Source: Bacteroidetes bacterium MedPE-SWsnd-G2
GTDB lineage: Bacteria > Bacteroidota > Bacteroidia > Flavobacteriales > Flavobacteriaceae
DNA length: 64,000 bases
Assembly: GCA_001874335.1 (NCBI GenBank)
Contig: MPDE01000002.1
Location: 62,001-126,000 of the forward strand
Reading direction: 5' to 3'
Both the position numbers and the translations under genes were made by a program. A model generated the notes under the pieces. The model saw only the letters and a list, made by a program, of their open reading frames with translations. It ran no database searches and was not told where the DNA came from. Positions 8,598 to 19,047 of the stretch are shown here, piece after piece; positions within the stretch are counted from its first letter, which is position 1, and the number at the start of each line of letters is the position of its first letter.

Positions 8598-10880
8598 CTA
8601 ATTTTTATAAGTAAACGTTTTGGTTAAAAGTGATCCTGGAGTTCCGATTTGAAGTTCAAAATCTCCATCTTCCACAATCCATTTATTTCCCATCCCAACA
8701 TGAGACAATTGCTCCTTTGAAATTGAGAAACTAACGGTTTTTGAAGTCGATGCTTCTATTTCAATTTTCTGAAATCCTATTAAACGCTTTGAATCGGGAG
8801 ATACCCTTGCCACCAGATCTTTAAGATAAAGCTGCACCACTTCCTTTCCGGCTCTATTCCCTGTGTTATTTACGGTTATAGAAATAGTTAAATTCTCTTC
8901 TCCTTTTAATTTGTCACTGTTTAAAACTAAATCTGAAAATTCAAAAGTTGTATAAGATAAACCATGACCAAATTCAAATTGCGGATAAAACCCGTTATAA
9001 CCCCAATTTACATCTCTTATGTCCGTTTTCTTATGATAATACGGAAGTGTATTTCCGGAATATTTAGGGTAAGTATAAGGTAACTTTCCACTCGGGTTAA
9101 TGTCTCCGAAAATTACATCACTTATTGCTCTGCCACCTTCTTGCCCAGGTAAATACCCCATAACAATAGCATCAACCAAAGGTTCAATATCTGAAATCAA
9201 TCGAGGGCGTCCTTCTATTAATACCAAGATTATTGGTTTATTTAGTTTCGAAAGTGCCTTTATTAATTCCTTTTGAGCCTCAGGCAATTCTAAAGAATTT
9301 ATATCAGAGGGCTTTTCTGTAGCCGGCATTTCACCAACACAAGCCACAATATAATCAACTGTTTTGGCTTTTTCCACTGCTTTTGAAATATCAATTGCTT
9401 GGGTATAATCTGTGCCTTGAACAAAGCTGAGCTGCTTCTCTCCTATTGCATTTGCTATGGCATCTTTAATGGTTTGTTTACTTAAATCATTAAACCTTGT
9501 GTCTGTTCCTAAAAACGATCTCGACCAAGCTCCATTTAATACATTCAATGAATTTGAAGCATAGCCCGTGACTAACACCTTTTTGTCTTTACCCAAAGGC
9601 AGAATACGGTCTTTATTCTTGAGAAGCGTAATGCTTTCTGAAGCCACATTGTAATTTGAAGCCATATGATTATCACCACCTAATTCAGGAAAGTCGGCGC
9701 TATCATTGTATGGTTTTTCAAATAAATTAAGTTCATATTTTAATTTTAATATACGAGATGCTGCATCATTAATTCTACTCATGGCTATCTTTTCTTCCTC
9801 GACCAATTCTATTATAATATCTACAATATCGGCATCATAAGGATTCATAATCATATCCAACCCGGCATTAACTGCCATCTTTGTAGCATCCTTCATATTA
9901 GTTGCTGACTGATGCGCTTCAATCAAAAACTCGACATCACTAAAATCTGAAATCACAACCCCTTCAAATCCCAATTCTCCTTTTAAGATATCATTGATGT
10001 AATATGAATTTATATGACAAGGAATACCATTCACAGCATTTGAGCTAATCATAACACTCTTTGCTCCTTGTTCTATTGCAGCCTTAAATGGTGGCAAATA
10101 ATACTGCCTCAGTACACGTTCAGGTAAAATTGCATTTGCTCTATCCTTTCCATTTCGACCGGCTCCATAGCCTAAATAATGTTTTACACAAACGGCAGTG
10201 CTGTTCTGGTTGTTTAAACCATCTAATTGTGAACCTTCAATATATGCAGCTCCCATTTTACTAATTAAATAAGGGTCTTCCCCGAAACTTTCTGCTATCC
10301 GACCCCATAATGGATTTGATGCCACATCAATATTCGGATTGTAATTCCATGGTAAAGAGGCTGCTCTGGATTCGTATGAAGTAATTTCTCCAACCTTTTT
10401 CGATAGTTCTGTATTCCACGTTCCAGCAACTCCAATTTGATGCGGAAACATCACAGATTCTCTTACATAATTGGCGCCATGAATATTGTCAATCCCATAG
10501 ATTACCGGGATACCATGTCGAGAATTTGCTATTGCAGAATCTTGAATTGTCTTAACTATCTTTTGCCATTCTTTGGCTTGAGCGGGGTAACTGGGTGTGT
10601 TATGAATCGAACCAACTCCATAATCGGTAATTAGGCTTTTAAATTTGGCTTCATGAAACACTGCAGAATCCCTTCCACTCCAATAATCACCTTCCAAAAT
10701 TAGTGGTAAACCAATGTTTAACATTTGCCCCACCTTTTCTTTTAAGGTCATTTTCTCTATTAGAGCTTCAACCTTTAAATCTATTTCAGACGTGGATTTT
10801 TGAGATTCATTTTTTGAAGAGTTTGAACAACTCCAAATAAACACACAAACAAATAATATAGGCCAATGACGCATTCTCAT
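8598..10880 (-). CDS. GH3 beta-glucosidase, lipoprotein
   Basis: This is a 760-residue glycoside hydrolase family 3 enzyme that removes terminal beta-glucose from oligosaccharides. The N-terminal signal ends in a WSCS lipobox (Cys18), so the mature protein is probably a periplasmic or outer-membrane lipoprotein. The (beta/alpha)8 domain shows YGIDNIHGAN, KHYLGYG at about 233-239, and the nucleophile Asp312 in VISDFSDV. The alpha/beta sandwich domain covers about 400-600 and a fibronectin-III-like domain sits at the C-terminus (ending near FTYKN). It starts 7 nt downstream of the phosphorylase gene stop, so the two form one unit. Confidence 0.93.
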   Translation of the reverse strand: MRMRHWPILFVCVFIWSCSNSSKNESQKSTSEIDLKVEALIEKMTLKEKVGQMLNIGLPLILEGDYWSGRDSAVFHEAKFKSLITDYGVGSIHNTPSYPAQAKEWQKIVKTIQDSAIANSRHGIPVIYGIDNIHGANYVRESVMFPHQIGVAGTWNTELSKKVGEITSYESRAASLPWNYNPNIDVASNPLWGRIAESFGEDPYLISKMGAAYIEGSQLDGLNNQNSTAVCVKHYLGYGAGRNGKDRANAILPERVLRQYYLPPFKAAIEQGAKSVMISSNAVNGIPCHINSYYINDILKGELGFEGVVISDFSDVEFLIEAHQSATNMKDATKMAVNAGLDMIMNPYDADIVDIIIELVEEEKIAMSRINDAASRILKLKYELNLFEKPYNDSADFPELGGDNHMASNYNVASESITLLKNKDRILPLGKDKKVLVTGYASNSLNVLNGAWSRSFLGTDTRFNDLSKQTIKDAIANAIGEKQLSFVQGTDYTQAIDISKAVEKAKTVDYIVACVGEMPATEKPSDINSLELPEAQKELIKALSKLNKPIILVLIEGRPRLISDIEPLVDAIVMGYLPGQEGGRAISDVIFGDINPSGKLPYTYPKYSGNTLPYYHKKTDIRDVNWGYNGFYPQFEFGHGLSYTTFEFSDLVLNSDKLKGEENLTISITVNNTGNRAGKEVVQLYLKDLVARVSPDSKRLIGFQKIEIEASTSKTVSFSISKEQLSHVGMGNKWIVEDGDFELQIGTPGSLLTKTFTYKN

Positions 10881-10887
10881 TATTTTA

Positions 10888-13800
10888 TTACTTTACTAAT
10901 TGAACTTGAATGTAATTAATTTCATCTGCTCTATTAAATAGAGAATTACTTAATTCAACTGTTAATCTATTGCCTTCTAAATCTGAAACTGTATCATCAT
11001 TTTTGAATACCGATAGTTTTGACACCTCGCCATAGCTATACACAATTGGTACCTGGCAATATGTGAAACATAAGCTTCCAGCATTCAAATCTAAAACGTT
11101 TTTATCTCCTGAAACAGTGTTATAATTAAATCTTGAATGCGATTTTAGCAATTCAGCTTCTCTTAATAAGATAGGATTAAAAGTTACACGACCTTTAGAT
11201 ATACTCACCCCTAATTCTCCTAAACGAGATAATACATCTTCTTTAACCTGTCCTGTCATACCTGGTTGCTGCGCACCTTTATTCATTGGTGTATGAGAAT
11301 ATGGATCTGTTGGGAATGCCCCATATAATTGAGCTGTTTTGTGAACGCCTATTCCTTCATTAATTTCGTAGTAATGGTCTTTTAGCCTTCCTATAACCGA
11401 TTTACTTTCATTTTTTGATTCAGCTAAAACCACAACTTCTTGAACCGCATAAAGTAGTTTTGAAACCATATGCCAATATATTGAGCCTAAGCCTTCATAG
11501 CCGAAGAATGTTCCTGATCGGCCGGTAAACGCTTTATGGTTGAATGTATCTTCAAACACTTGAAGTAAATAATCCCTATCCATTTCTATTAAAGCGCCAT
11601 AAGTATGAGAATCTAATTTATCTAACTCCTTCAATAAACTATCTGAATTATTAAAATTACCATTAAAGTGATACACACCTTTAATATCTCTTTCTATGAT
11701 TTGATTTTGACCATCTTCTAACAACTTTTGAAGTAATCTTGATTGTTCCACTTTCAAACTATCAACCACATTTTTTACTTCGTAGCCCTTTAAGTCTTTA
11801 TTAGGATATAATAAATAACTGTATTGATCTTCTCTAAACAGAGCACTATCCTTTAAAGCATCGAGAACTTCTAAGCTTTCTTGAGGAGATAAGCAACCAG
11901 AACTTAAAACAGCCACTTGACCTTCTAACATTTCACTTAGGTAACTAATAGACATTTCATCGTCTGAAGTAACAGTCATCAAATTATAAGAATGATACAG
12001 ATTATCTGTTCGTTTGTTAACTTTTATTGATTGATCTAAATACTGCAACATGGTATGAGTAAACACCTGTAAATCCTCTAAATAGATTACCAATTTCGAA
12101 TTTGAAAATCCATTTTGATATATCCCTTCTCTATAATTAGAAGCAACAGTACCCAGGGCATCCACAATGGCTTTTCGATTGGTATTCGTAAATCCCTTGT
12201 CTAAATGCATTTTATGATCAACAAGCACTTCTAAAGTCAATTTAAAAAATTGCGATAACTCGGTAGAAACTTCAATTTCGGTATGGCTTGTATTGGATAA
12301 TACGCGTTCAAAGAACCTTAAAAACCTTCTGAGGTAGTATAAAGTTACCATCGAAACTCCATTCCCAACCAAAGCGTTATTAGCATCATTCCATTCTGGT
12401 CGTTGCGTATTTAGCCAAATACCAGCTTCAGGAATAAAATTGGAGCATTTAGCCAATACCGTAGCTAGTATTTTTTCTAAAAAATTAACGTGATGAATTT
12501 TTCCATTCACATCAAATATCAAAGCGCCATCAGCACCAACTTGAATACGTTTTGCTACAATCTCATCATGGAGATTATAATCAAATTCTATAGTATCCTT
12601 CGGATTTGCTAAAATGTCTTGATACTCCTTTATTTTATAAGGAACATTGGCGTAAACAAAAATGCTTTTATCCAATAAATTGTCTAATTGACCTGGGAAA
12701 TAATTCTCATTAATTTCTAAAAACTTTAGCAAATAAATTAATTGATGATCTCCCCAATATCCGATGAAAGACCAAGGGTCATTAGCTTCTATTGTTTCCC
12801 AATCAAATCCGCCTTTAGTAACTCTATATGGGTTATAACCTTCAAATGTGGTGGCATTTAAAAACTTATAAATCATTCCATTTATAAACTTTGGATAGGA
12901 ATGCGCCAAAGCTTCCCAATTTTGAAAAATATCGCGCCAGTTACCTTCATAATCCAAAATTTTAGAACCATCTATTTCGCTTGCGGTATTAATTGAAAAG
13001 CGATTCCAAGGTCTACTTGGGTCTCCATGCCTTCTGCTAAATTTTAAAGGAAGGTATTCAAAACATAGTCGTTCAAAATCTTTATTAATACTATTGCTAG
13101 CCATCCCCTTTAAATCATCAAGACTAAATTCTTCGGGTAAGGTAGAGACCAAGATTTTTGCCTCATTATAAACCGTATGGTTAGCATGTTTCAAATATTC
13201 GCTAAAATCCGATTTCTCAATTTTGTAATTTTCATCAAATATTCCACCACGCATAATGTTAAACATCACATTAGAGAAATGACGTGAGTTACTTTTTACA
13301 TCTGCTGAAAATTGTAATCCATCAGAAGCACAAACCAATCCTATTAAGTTTTGATCTCCAAGTTTTATATCTTCTTGCAGAAGGTGTTCCATTTGATTTC
13401 CTTCTGTTTTCAATTTATGTTTTAATCGTACAACATCACTCGGTCCTTGATTAACGTTTGCAACAATGGTCCATTTTTTACATTCATTCTGGCTTAATGC
13501 AAATTTTGAATTCACAAAAAACGCGCCCTTTTCCGCTTTTACATCAACCTCAGTATCCAGAGCTATTCCTTGCTTAAAATTTTCTATTTGAAGATTAGAT
13601 AATAAGTACTTTGGATTTTCTAATCCGATAGACCAAGCCACATTAGTTTTTAAGGCTTCACTAGGTTCTGCTCTATCAACGATAATTGCACTCAAAGTAA
13701 ACAAACCTAATCCGGCGTCTTTTACTAACTCACTTCTTTTGTAGGCATCAACCAAATTACTTCTGTTATTTTGAAGTTCGGCATTTAGCCCATACGGCAA

Positions 13801-14349
13801 TATATTTTGAAGCCCATCTAAGATAGAAACATCAACCTGCTCGGCGTTTAAGTTGGTAACAGTACTCCTTCTAACAAACCCGTAATTATTACTTGACGCC
13901 CATTGGTATTGAAAAGCGAGTCCAAGATTGTGATTAATCTCTTCAAAAATGATCTTATTACCAATAGAATTCTTATACAAATTTTGAGTAGTTTGATATA
14001 CACCTTGGTAACGTTTAGCGAAGGGTTCCCATAAATATGTTTTTTCAGACTTTGTTGCTAAAATTAGAGTTCTACATCCTGTACTTTTAACTGCTTCTGT
14101 AATTTTATCATCTGTGTAATACGGAAAAATTGCATTGTCACAATCTTTTCGTCCAGCAGTAACACCTCCATTACTTGAAATAAACATCCAATGATTTGAA
14201 TCACTTACAATACTCATAAAAAAAGGACGCATACTATCGCTATCCTTAATTTTATAGTATAATTCGTTGTCAATCATAAGGCGTTCTAATTTTGCCTTTT
14301 TATCAAATCCTTCAAACGGTGTTTGTCCTATGTATATTGAATTACTCAC
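10888..14349 (-). CDS. Cytosolic GH94/GH149-type beta-glucan phosphorylase
   Basis: A 1153-residue protein with no signal peptide. It has an N-terminal beta-sandwich region beginning RPFFMSIVSDSNHWMFISS, an alpha-barrel in the second half with FSRRHGDPSRPWNRF, and PEWNDANNALVGNG at 651-664. Asp655 occupies the position of the catalytic acid in GH94 phosphorylases (WND motif). The conserved tail TDPYSHTPMNKGAQQPGMTGQVKE is typical of the very long relatives. Size and context fit GH149 (beta-1,3-oligoglucan phosphorylase, releasing glucose 1-phosphate); GH161 or GH94 proper is possible. It is followed directly by GH3 and preceded by a terminator-like hairpin. Confidence 0.78.
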   Translation of the reverse strand: MSNSIYIGQTPFEGFDKKAKLERLMIDNELYYKIKDSDSMRPFFMSIVSDSNHWMFISSNGGVTAGRKDCDNAIFPYYTDDKITEAVKSTGCRTLILATKSEKTYLWEPFAKRYQGVYQTTQNLYKNSIGNKIIFEEINHNLGLAFQYQWASSNNYGFVRRSTVTNLNAEQVDVSILDGLQNILPYGLNAELQNNRSNLVDAYKRSELVKDAGLGLFTLSAIIVDRAEPSEALKTNVAWSIGLENPKYLLSNLQIENFKQGIALDTEVDVKAEKGAFFVNSKFALSQNECKKWTIVANVNQGPSDVVRLKHKLKTEGNQMEHLLQEDIKLGDQNLIGLVCASDGLQFSADVKSNSRHFSNVMFNIMRGGIFDENYKIEKSDFSEYLKHANHTVYNEAKILVSTLPEEFSLDDLKGMASNSINKDFERLCFEYLPLKFSRRHGDPSRPWNRFSINTASEIDGSKILDYEGNWRDIFQNWEALAHSYPKFINGMIYKFLNATTFEGYNPYRVTKGGFDWETIEANDPWSFIGYWGDHQLIYLLKFLEINENYFPGQLDNLLDKSIFVYANVPYKIKEYQDILANPKDTIEFDYNLHDEIVAKRIQVGADGALIFDVNGKIHHVNFLEKILATVLAKCSNFIPEAGIWLNTQRPEWNDANNALVGNGVSMVTLYYLRRFLRFFERVLSNTSHTEIEVSTELSQFFKLTLEVLVDHKMHLDKGFTNTNRKAIVDALGTVASNYREGIYQNGFSNSKLVIYLEDLQVFTHTMLQYLDQSIKVNKRTDNLYHSYNLMTVTSDDEMSISYLSEMLEGQVAVLSSGCLSPQESLEVLDALKDSALFREDQYSYLLYPNKDLKGYEVKNVVDSLKVEQSRLLQKLLEDGQNQIIERDIKGVYHFNGNFNNSDSLLKELDKLDSHTYGALIEMDRDYLLQVFEDTFNHKAFTGRSGTFFGYEGLGSIYWHMVSKLLYAVQEVVVLAESKNESKSVIGRLKDHYYEINEGIGVHKTAQLYGAFPTDPYSHTPMNKGAQQPGMTGQVKEDVLSRLGELGVSISKGRVTFNPILLREAELLKSHSRFNYNTVSGDKNVLDLNAGSLCFTYCQVPIVYSYGEVSKLSVFKNDDTVSDLEGNRLTVELSNSLFNRADEINYIQVQLVK

Positions 14350-14375
14350 AATTCGTTAATTTTAATTATAGATGT

Positions 14376-14415
14376 AAAAAACCTCTATTAAACGATAGCG
14401 TATAAAGAGGTTTTT
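14376..14415 (-). terminator. Hairpin terminator or attenuator inside the glucan locus
   Basis: AAAAACCTCT (14377-14386) pairs perfectly with AGAGGTTTTT (14406-14415). Read on the minus strand the right arm is followed by a T-run, so it can end transcripts from the susC-side genes just before the phosphorylase ATG at 14349. The arrangement is symmetrical and could act both ways. Confidence 0.65.
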
Positions 14416-14435
14416 CATGTTTTATATTTAACTGA

Positions 14436-15755
14436 TTAGTTGACTTTAAACGGAATATTTGCCGTTGCAGCGTGATCCTCACCATCATCCACATAAACAA
14501 AAAGTCTATATTCTCCGGTCGGTGGTGCTGTAAATTCAAGATCTCCTCCTTCTAAAGTTACTACTTTAATTTCTATCGCATCTGGTCGCTCTTCATGGTC
14601 TCCTCCATCTTGATGATCAGTACTTTCAAGAAGTAATTCCCATCTGTAGTTTAAAGGGGCCTTACCATCATCTGTAATCTTTGCACTGGCTACATAATTA
14701 TCTCCAGAGTTAAGAATTACACTTTCATAAGCAGTTTTGCTATCTAAAGTATATCCTTCAATTTGAGGTGTTCTATTTTCAGGCCAAGTGTCATTCCATA
14801 AATAATGCATTACATCTACACTTTCTGTCTCTTTACCATCTTCCAAAAAGATGCCGTACCATGTAGGCGTTCGCTCTTGCTTATTACCCCATAAAAACAC
14901 GTACGAACCAATACATTGACTTTGGTCAGATTCAATTCCGCCTTTATAACGCTTCAGGTAATTTGCAGCCTTTAATGAACTGTGCTCTTCTATTGGAGCG
15001 CCCCAAGTTGTTTTAGGCACTTCCCAATGTCCGGTTGCACCCCATTCTGTAACCATGTATGGGCCTTCCCAGCCAAATTCTCTTACCAATTTTGGTAAAT
15101 CTGGTAAATCGCCATACATCTGAAGCGAAAGAATATCTAAGTCTTCACAGCGTTCTTTTATTAAGGTTATCTCATTTTGTGAAATTCCAGCAAGCGTTGT
15201 AGTGGTTAGATGATTACTGTCTTCTTCATGTAGCATCTTAGAAATATCATTTACAGCATCCCAAACTTTTGGATTGGTATACCTTAAATTTAATTCATTA
15301 CCCACCACCCATAGTAATAAAGCTGGATGATCTTTTATAGGTAATATTTCTTGTCTAATACGCTCTAATTGTTTTGCTACTTCTTGTTCATCATTATAGT
15401 CAAATCCGTGCCTCTCGCGAGCCACTTCAATACCCATAGCAACTTTTAATCCATATTTTTGAGCTTCATCAAGAACGTCTTTAGCACTGCGCTTACCATT
15501 GTTTACGCGCCATGTTCTAAATGAATTACCTTTATGTTTAGCAAGCGCTTCTATATTACCATACTCCAATCCCGCACCATTAATATAAAAAGGTTCTCCA
15601 TCAACTTTTAATTGGTATTTACCATCAGTTTTAGATACGGTTACTTTTGAAGTAATATTTTCAGGTTGCGATTCCTCTATTTTCTTTTCATTTGTATTAC
15701 ATGAAAATAATAGGGCGACAAATAAGCTTATTAAGATTCCTTTTTTCATAGTCAT
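14436..15755 (-). CDS. Clan GH-A glycoside hydrolase, lipoprotein (GH158-like?)
   Basis: A 439-residue lipoprotein (LLFSCN lipobox, Cys19) with one TIM-barrel domain at about 45-325 and a C-terminal beta-sandwich (about 335-439). The acid/base glutamate is Glu154 in WVVGNELN and the nucleophile is Glu237 in MVTEWGA, the standard clan GH-A pair after strands 4 and 7. Families in this clan with endo-beta-1,3-glucanase activity include GH158 and GH17; the spacing and size suit GH158, but I cannot confirm the family. It overlaps the MFS stop by one base (TAATG), which implies coupled translation. ATG at 15749 is an alternative start. Confidence 0.75.
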   Translation of the reverse strand: MTMKKGILISLFVALLFSCNTNEKKIEESQPENITSKVTVSKTDGKYQLKVDGEPFYINGAGLEYGNIEALAKHKGNSFRTWRVNNGKRSAKDVLDEAQKYGLKVAMGIEVARERHGFDYNDEQEVAKQLERIRQEILPIKDHPALLLWVVGNELNLRYTNPKVWDAVNDISKMLHEEDSNHLTTTTLAGISQNEITLIKERCEDLDILSLQMYGDLPDLPKLVREFGWEGPYMVTEWGATGHWEVPKTTWGAPIEEHSSLKAANYLKRYKGGIESDQSQCIGSYVFLWGNKQERTPTWYGIFLEDGKETESVDVMHYLWNDTWPENRTPQIEGYTLDSKTAYESVILNSGDNYVASAKITDDGKAPLNYRWELLLESTDHQDGGDHEERPDAIEIKVVTLEGGDLEFTAPPTGEYRLFVYVDDGEDHAATANIPFKVN

Positions 15756-17272
15756 TAATTCTTTTTAATAAGTAATTCTTGAACTTCTTCTAATGTTTTT
15801 CCTTTTGTTTCTACCACATATTTCATCACAAATATTAAGGATAACAAAGCCATTATTGCGTATAGTGCAAATGTTAGTGTTGGCCCTAAATTAGTCAGCT
15901 CCCATGGGAAAAATTGCGTTACGGTATAACTTACCAATGAGTTGAAAAAACCAACTGCACTTATGGCTATACCTTTTATGTAGCCTGGGAATATTTCTGA
16001 AAGTAAAGTCCACATAACCGGCCCTAAAGAAATTGCGAAAGCAGCCACATACAATAAAATTGCTATTAAAACCAAAGTGGCATTTATAGATATAAAATGC
16101 TTCACTTCGTTTCTTTGAAAATTGAAATATTGTTTTTCTGTTAAATACATTTTTGAAGCATCAAAAATTTCCTTTTGAGAGCTATATGTATTTCCAGATA
16201 AAGGTAAAAGCGATTTAGAAATTTCGACATCCGAAACCTTTGCTAAAGTTTCTTCATTCACCTCATATGTTGCTTTATAGAATGCGAAGGTTGCCATTGT
16301 CAATGAAATAGTCATCGCGGCTGTACCTATAATAAGTAATGGTTTTCTACCGAGTTTGTCAATTAACCTAATGGCCACAATTGTAAACACCAAATTGGTT
16401 AAACCTACTACAATAGCTTGAAGAAAGGAAGAATCTGTGCTTCCTCCTGCTTGTTCAAATATAGTAGGGGCATAATAGAATATGGCATTAATACCGGTAA
16501 TTTGCTGGAAAAAAGCAATTCCAAAAGCTATGATTGCAATGGTTTGCATTTTATTAGAAAACAACTGACTTAGGGTACCGCTAGGTTCCTTTTTATCCAT
16601 GCCACGTTGAATTTCATCAATCGTAGCCGTCGCAAACTCATTACCTCCTATTTTTACAAGAATTTTTCTGGCGACATCTACTAAATTTAATTTTTGAATT
16701 AACCACCTCGGACTTCTTGGCACTGAGAACAATGCTATAAAATAGATAAACGCTGGTATGGCTTCTACTCCAAGCATCCATCGCCAACTTTCTTCTCCAA
16801 CATCCTTTAAAAAGTAATTTGAAAAATAGGCTACAGATATCCCTAAAACAATATTGAGTTGATTAAGAGAAACTAAACTTCCTCTTAATTTAGGTGGGGC
16901 AATTTCGGCAATGTATATCGGCGCAATGAGTATAGCACCTCCAATACCTACACCACCAATTATCCTTGCTATTACAAATGACGCATAATCTGTTGCTAAG
17001 GCCGACCAAGATGCTGAAATAGTAAACAAAATGGCTGTGACAATAAGTAATGAACGTCTTCCGTATTTATCACTTAATGGTCCTGCCATTAGATTTCCTG
17101 CCATGGCACCAAATATTACACAGCCAACTGAAAATCCTAATTCCCAATCACTCATTTCAAAATACGTACGTATTCCACCAATGGCTCCTGAAATTACAGC
17201 ACTATCAAACCCTAGTAAAAATCCACCAAGAGCAACAATAAAGCTTATATAAAGCGTATATGATTTATTCAT
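15755..17272 (-). CDS. MFS sugar porter
   Basis: This 505-residue inner-membrane transporter of the sugar-porter MFS family has twelve predicted helices. The family marks are GFDSAVISGAIGG in helix 1, DKYGRR between helices 2 and 3, PRSPRWLIQ, QQITGINAIFYYAP in helix 7, DKLGRKPLL and ETKGKTLEEV at the end. It probably moves glucose or short glucans by proton symport into the cytosol, where the phosphorylase acts. A roughly 65-residue hydrophilic insertion lies between helices 8 and 10 (VNEETLAKVSD to FNFQRNEVKH). I chose ATG at 17272; a longer frame from GTG 17290 exists. Confidence 0.92.
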   Translation of the reverse strand: MNKSYTLYISFIVALGGFLLGFDSAVISGAIGGIRTYFEMSDWELGFSVGCVIFGAMAGNLMAGPLSDKYGRRSLLIVTAILFTISASWSALATDYASFVIARIIGGVGIGGAILIAPIYIAEIAPPKLRGSLVSLNQLNIVLGISVAYFSNYFLKDVGEESWRWMLGVEAIPAFIYFIALFSVPRSPRWLIQKLNLVDVARKILVKIGGNEFATATIDEIQRGMDKKEPSGTLSQLFSNKMQTIAIIAFGIAFFQQITGINAIFYYAPTIFEQAGGSTDSSFLQAIVVGLTNLVFTIVAIRLIDKLGRKPLLIIGTAAMTISLTMATFAFYKATYEVNEETLAKVSDVEISKSLLPLSGNTYSSQKEIFDASKMYLTEKQYFNFQRNEVKHFISINATLVLIAILLYVAAFAISLGPVMWTLLSEIFPGYIKGIAISAVGFFNSLVSYTVTQFFPWELTNLGPTLTFALYAIMALLSLIFVMKYVVETKGKTLEEVQELLIKKN

Positions 17273-17340
17273 AAATAATGTGTTAGACACTGTATTTAAA
17301 CAGCGATGAGTTTAAACATAGAAGTATCCTATGTAAATAG

Positions 17341-17379
17341 GTTTAGTTATAGGCCGAATTTTACGACCTATAACCAAAC
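17341..17379. other. Stem-loop between GH16 and MFS genes
   Basis: GTTTAGTTATAGG at 17341-17353 pairs with CCTATAACCAAAC at 17367-17379 with one mismatch. It lies just after the GH16 stop on the minus strand and lacks a T-run, so it may stabilise or process the mRNA rather than terminate it. Confidence 0.5.
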
Positions 17380-17385
17380 TATGTT

Positions 17386-19014
17386 TTACTGATATACACG
17401 TACGTAGTCAATTTCCATTGAATCTTCAACAAAAGCTGGATCAACTTCTCCACCTAAATTTCCACCCATGGCAAGATTTAATACCATAAAGAAATCGTCA
17501 TTAAATGGTGTACTTCCCGTATTTGCGAAAGTGAAATACAAGGTTTCATCTACTAATATTCTAATAGCCGATGGAGACCAATCTATAGTGTAGTTGTGAA
17601 ACTCTGTTGAAGCATTATCTACAAAGGTTTCGCTCCCATTTCCATTTCCACCAGAATTTCCTGGGTAATGTAAAGTCCCTAAAACGGTATTTAGGTTATT
17701 ACCGGTATGCTCCATAATGTCCATTTCACCACAATTTGGCCATCCAACTTCTGCAAAATTTCCGCCTAACATCCAAATTGCAGACCATGTTCCACCTTCA
17801 GATGCTACCTTAGCTCGTACTTCTACTCTTCCATAAGTGAATTCGAATAAATCTTCAGACTTTAATCGTGCAGATGTATATCCTGTTCCTTCTGCCTTAG
17901 CTGTAATAATCAATGAACCATCAGAAACGATTACATTTTCAGGGTCGTTAGTATACGTTTGTAATTCTCCATTACCCCAACCATTATCTCCTGTTCCTAT
18001 GTCGTAAGTCCATTTTGAAGCATCTGGTGCACCATCAACATCAAATTCATCAGACCAAACCAAATTGTTATAATCGGATTCAAATCCGCCATCTGCTTCT
18101 TCAGAAGTGATAATAAACCACCAGTCAAATTCTCCATTACCATCAGTAGTTTTAATCAACATTTCATTGGCCACAGATCTATCAAAAATTTGATATTGGT
18201 GATTTCCAGCTGTGTAATACCCCATAAAACCTAAACCAGAAATACTAATAGTTTCTAAACCTCCTGGGTTTATTAAAACAAATGGCTCAGAATAATCATT
18301 GTAAGGGTAATTTAAAATGTCAGCACCATCTGGTTCTTCATTATGAGGGCCTAATTCATCTATTAATCCGTCTCTTCCGAACACTGTTCCTGAAGGATCC
18401 GGATCTGGATCATCATTCACACTATTAGTGATATGTGTAAAAGTACCATCAGAACTAAAGATATATCTGTCATCATACATTCCTGAGCTTGCCTTTTCAC
18501 CCGCTCCAGCTGCATACCATTCTGTTGGAATTTGACCACCTACTGGTCCCAATCCAAAATGCCCATTAGCTTCAGATTTTATTCTCCACGTTTTTGAACC
18601 ATCACCTACTAATTTATCTACTAAATCGGCTGGTGGCTCATAGTTAGCTAAAACTTCAATCGTTAAAGTTGTAGAAGTTGTAATACCACCTGTACCAATA
18701 GCCAAAGCAGTAACTGTATATGAATTTACTCCTAATGAGGTAAACAATTTTTCTGCAACTCCTGACGGGGCCATTTGTTGTGTACCATTATGATCTAACC
18801 TATAGTTTAGAGCATTATCAGCCGACATACTAAATATTACAGATCCTGAACCATCTCCATAAGGATTGGCTTCATCGGCTCCAACAATTTCTGCGGTTAC
18901 CACAAGATTAGAAGGCGCTATAATATCTCCTACAGAGGTATCGTCATCTTGGCATGAAAATGTCATGAAAACCAAGCTCAATAACACAATGCCCATATAT
19001 TTTATATTTTTCAT
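17386..19014 (-). CDS. GH16 laminarinase, lipoprotein
   Basis: A 542-residue lipoprotein (MTFSCQ lipobox, Cys21) with a short PKD/Ig-like domain (about 30-125), a middle domain with KTWRI and ISGLGFMGYY (about 130-305), and a C-terminal GH16 jelly-roll (about 317-542). The catalytic motif is E430-M-D432-I-M-E435; other GH16 marks are LVWSDEFDVDG, TYTNDPENV, RLKSEDLFEFTYGRVEVRAK and FNDDFFMVLNLAMGG. GH16 enzymes of this type are endo-beta-1,3-glucanases. The added N-terminal domains probably hold the enzyme to the surface. It starts 34 nt after the glycan-binding lipoprotein gene. Confidence 0.93.
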   Translation of the reverse strand: MKNIKYMGIVLLSLVFMTFSCQDDDTSVGDIIAPSNLVVTAEIVGADEANPYGDGSGSVIFSMSADNALNYRLDHNGTQQMAPSGVAEKLFTSLGVNSYTVTALAIGTGGITTSTTLTIEVLANYEPPADLVDKLVGDGSKTWRIKSEANGHFGLGPVGGQIPTEWYAAGAGEKASSGMYDDRYIFSSDGTFTHITNSVNDDPDPDPSGTVFGRDGLIDELGPHNEEPDGADILNYPYNDYSEPFVLINPGGLETISISGLGFMGYYTAGNHQYQIFDRSVANEMLIKTTDGNGEFDWWFIITSEEADGGFESDYNNLVWSDEFDVDGAPDASKWTYDIGTGDNGWGNGELQTYTNDPENVIVSDGSLIITAKAEGTGYTSARLKSEDLFEFTYGRVEVRAKVASEGGTWSAIWMLGGNFAEVGWPNCGEMDIMEHTGNNLNTVLGTLHYPGNSGGNGNGSETFVDNASTEFHNYTIDWSPSAIRILVDETLYFTFANTGSTPFNDDFFMVLNLAMGGNLGGEVDPAFVEDSMEIDYVRVYQ

Positions 19015-19047
19015 TTTTATGTTTTTTAAATTGAATTATACCCTCTC

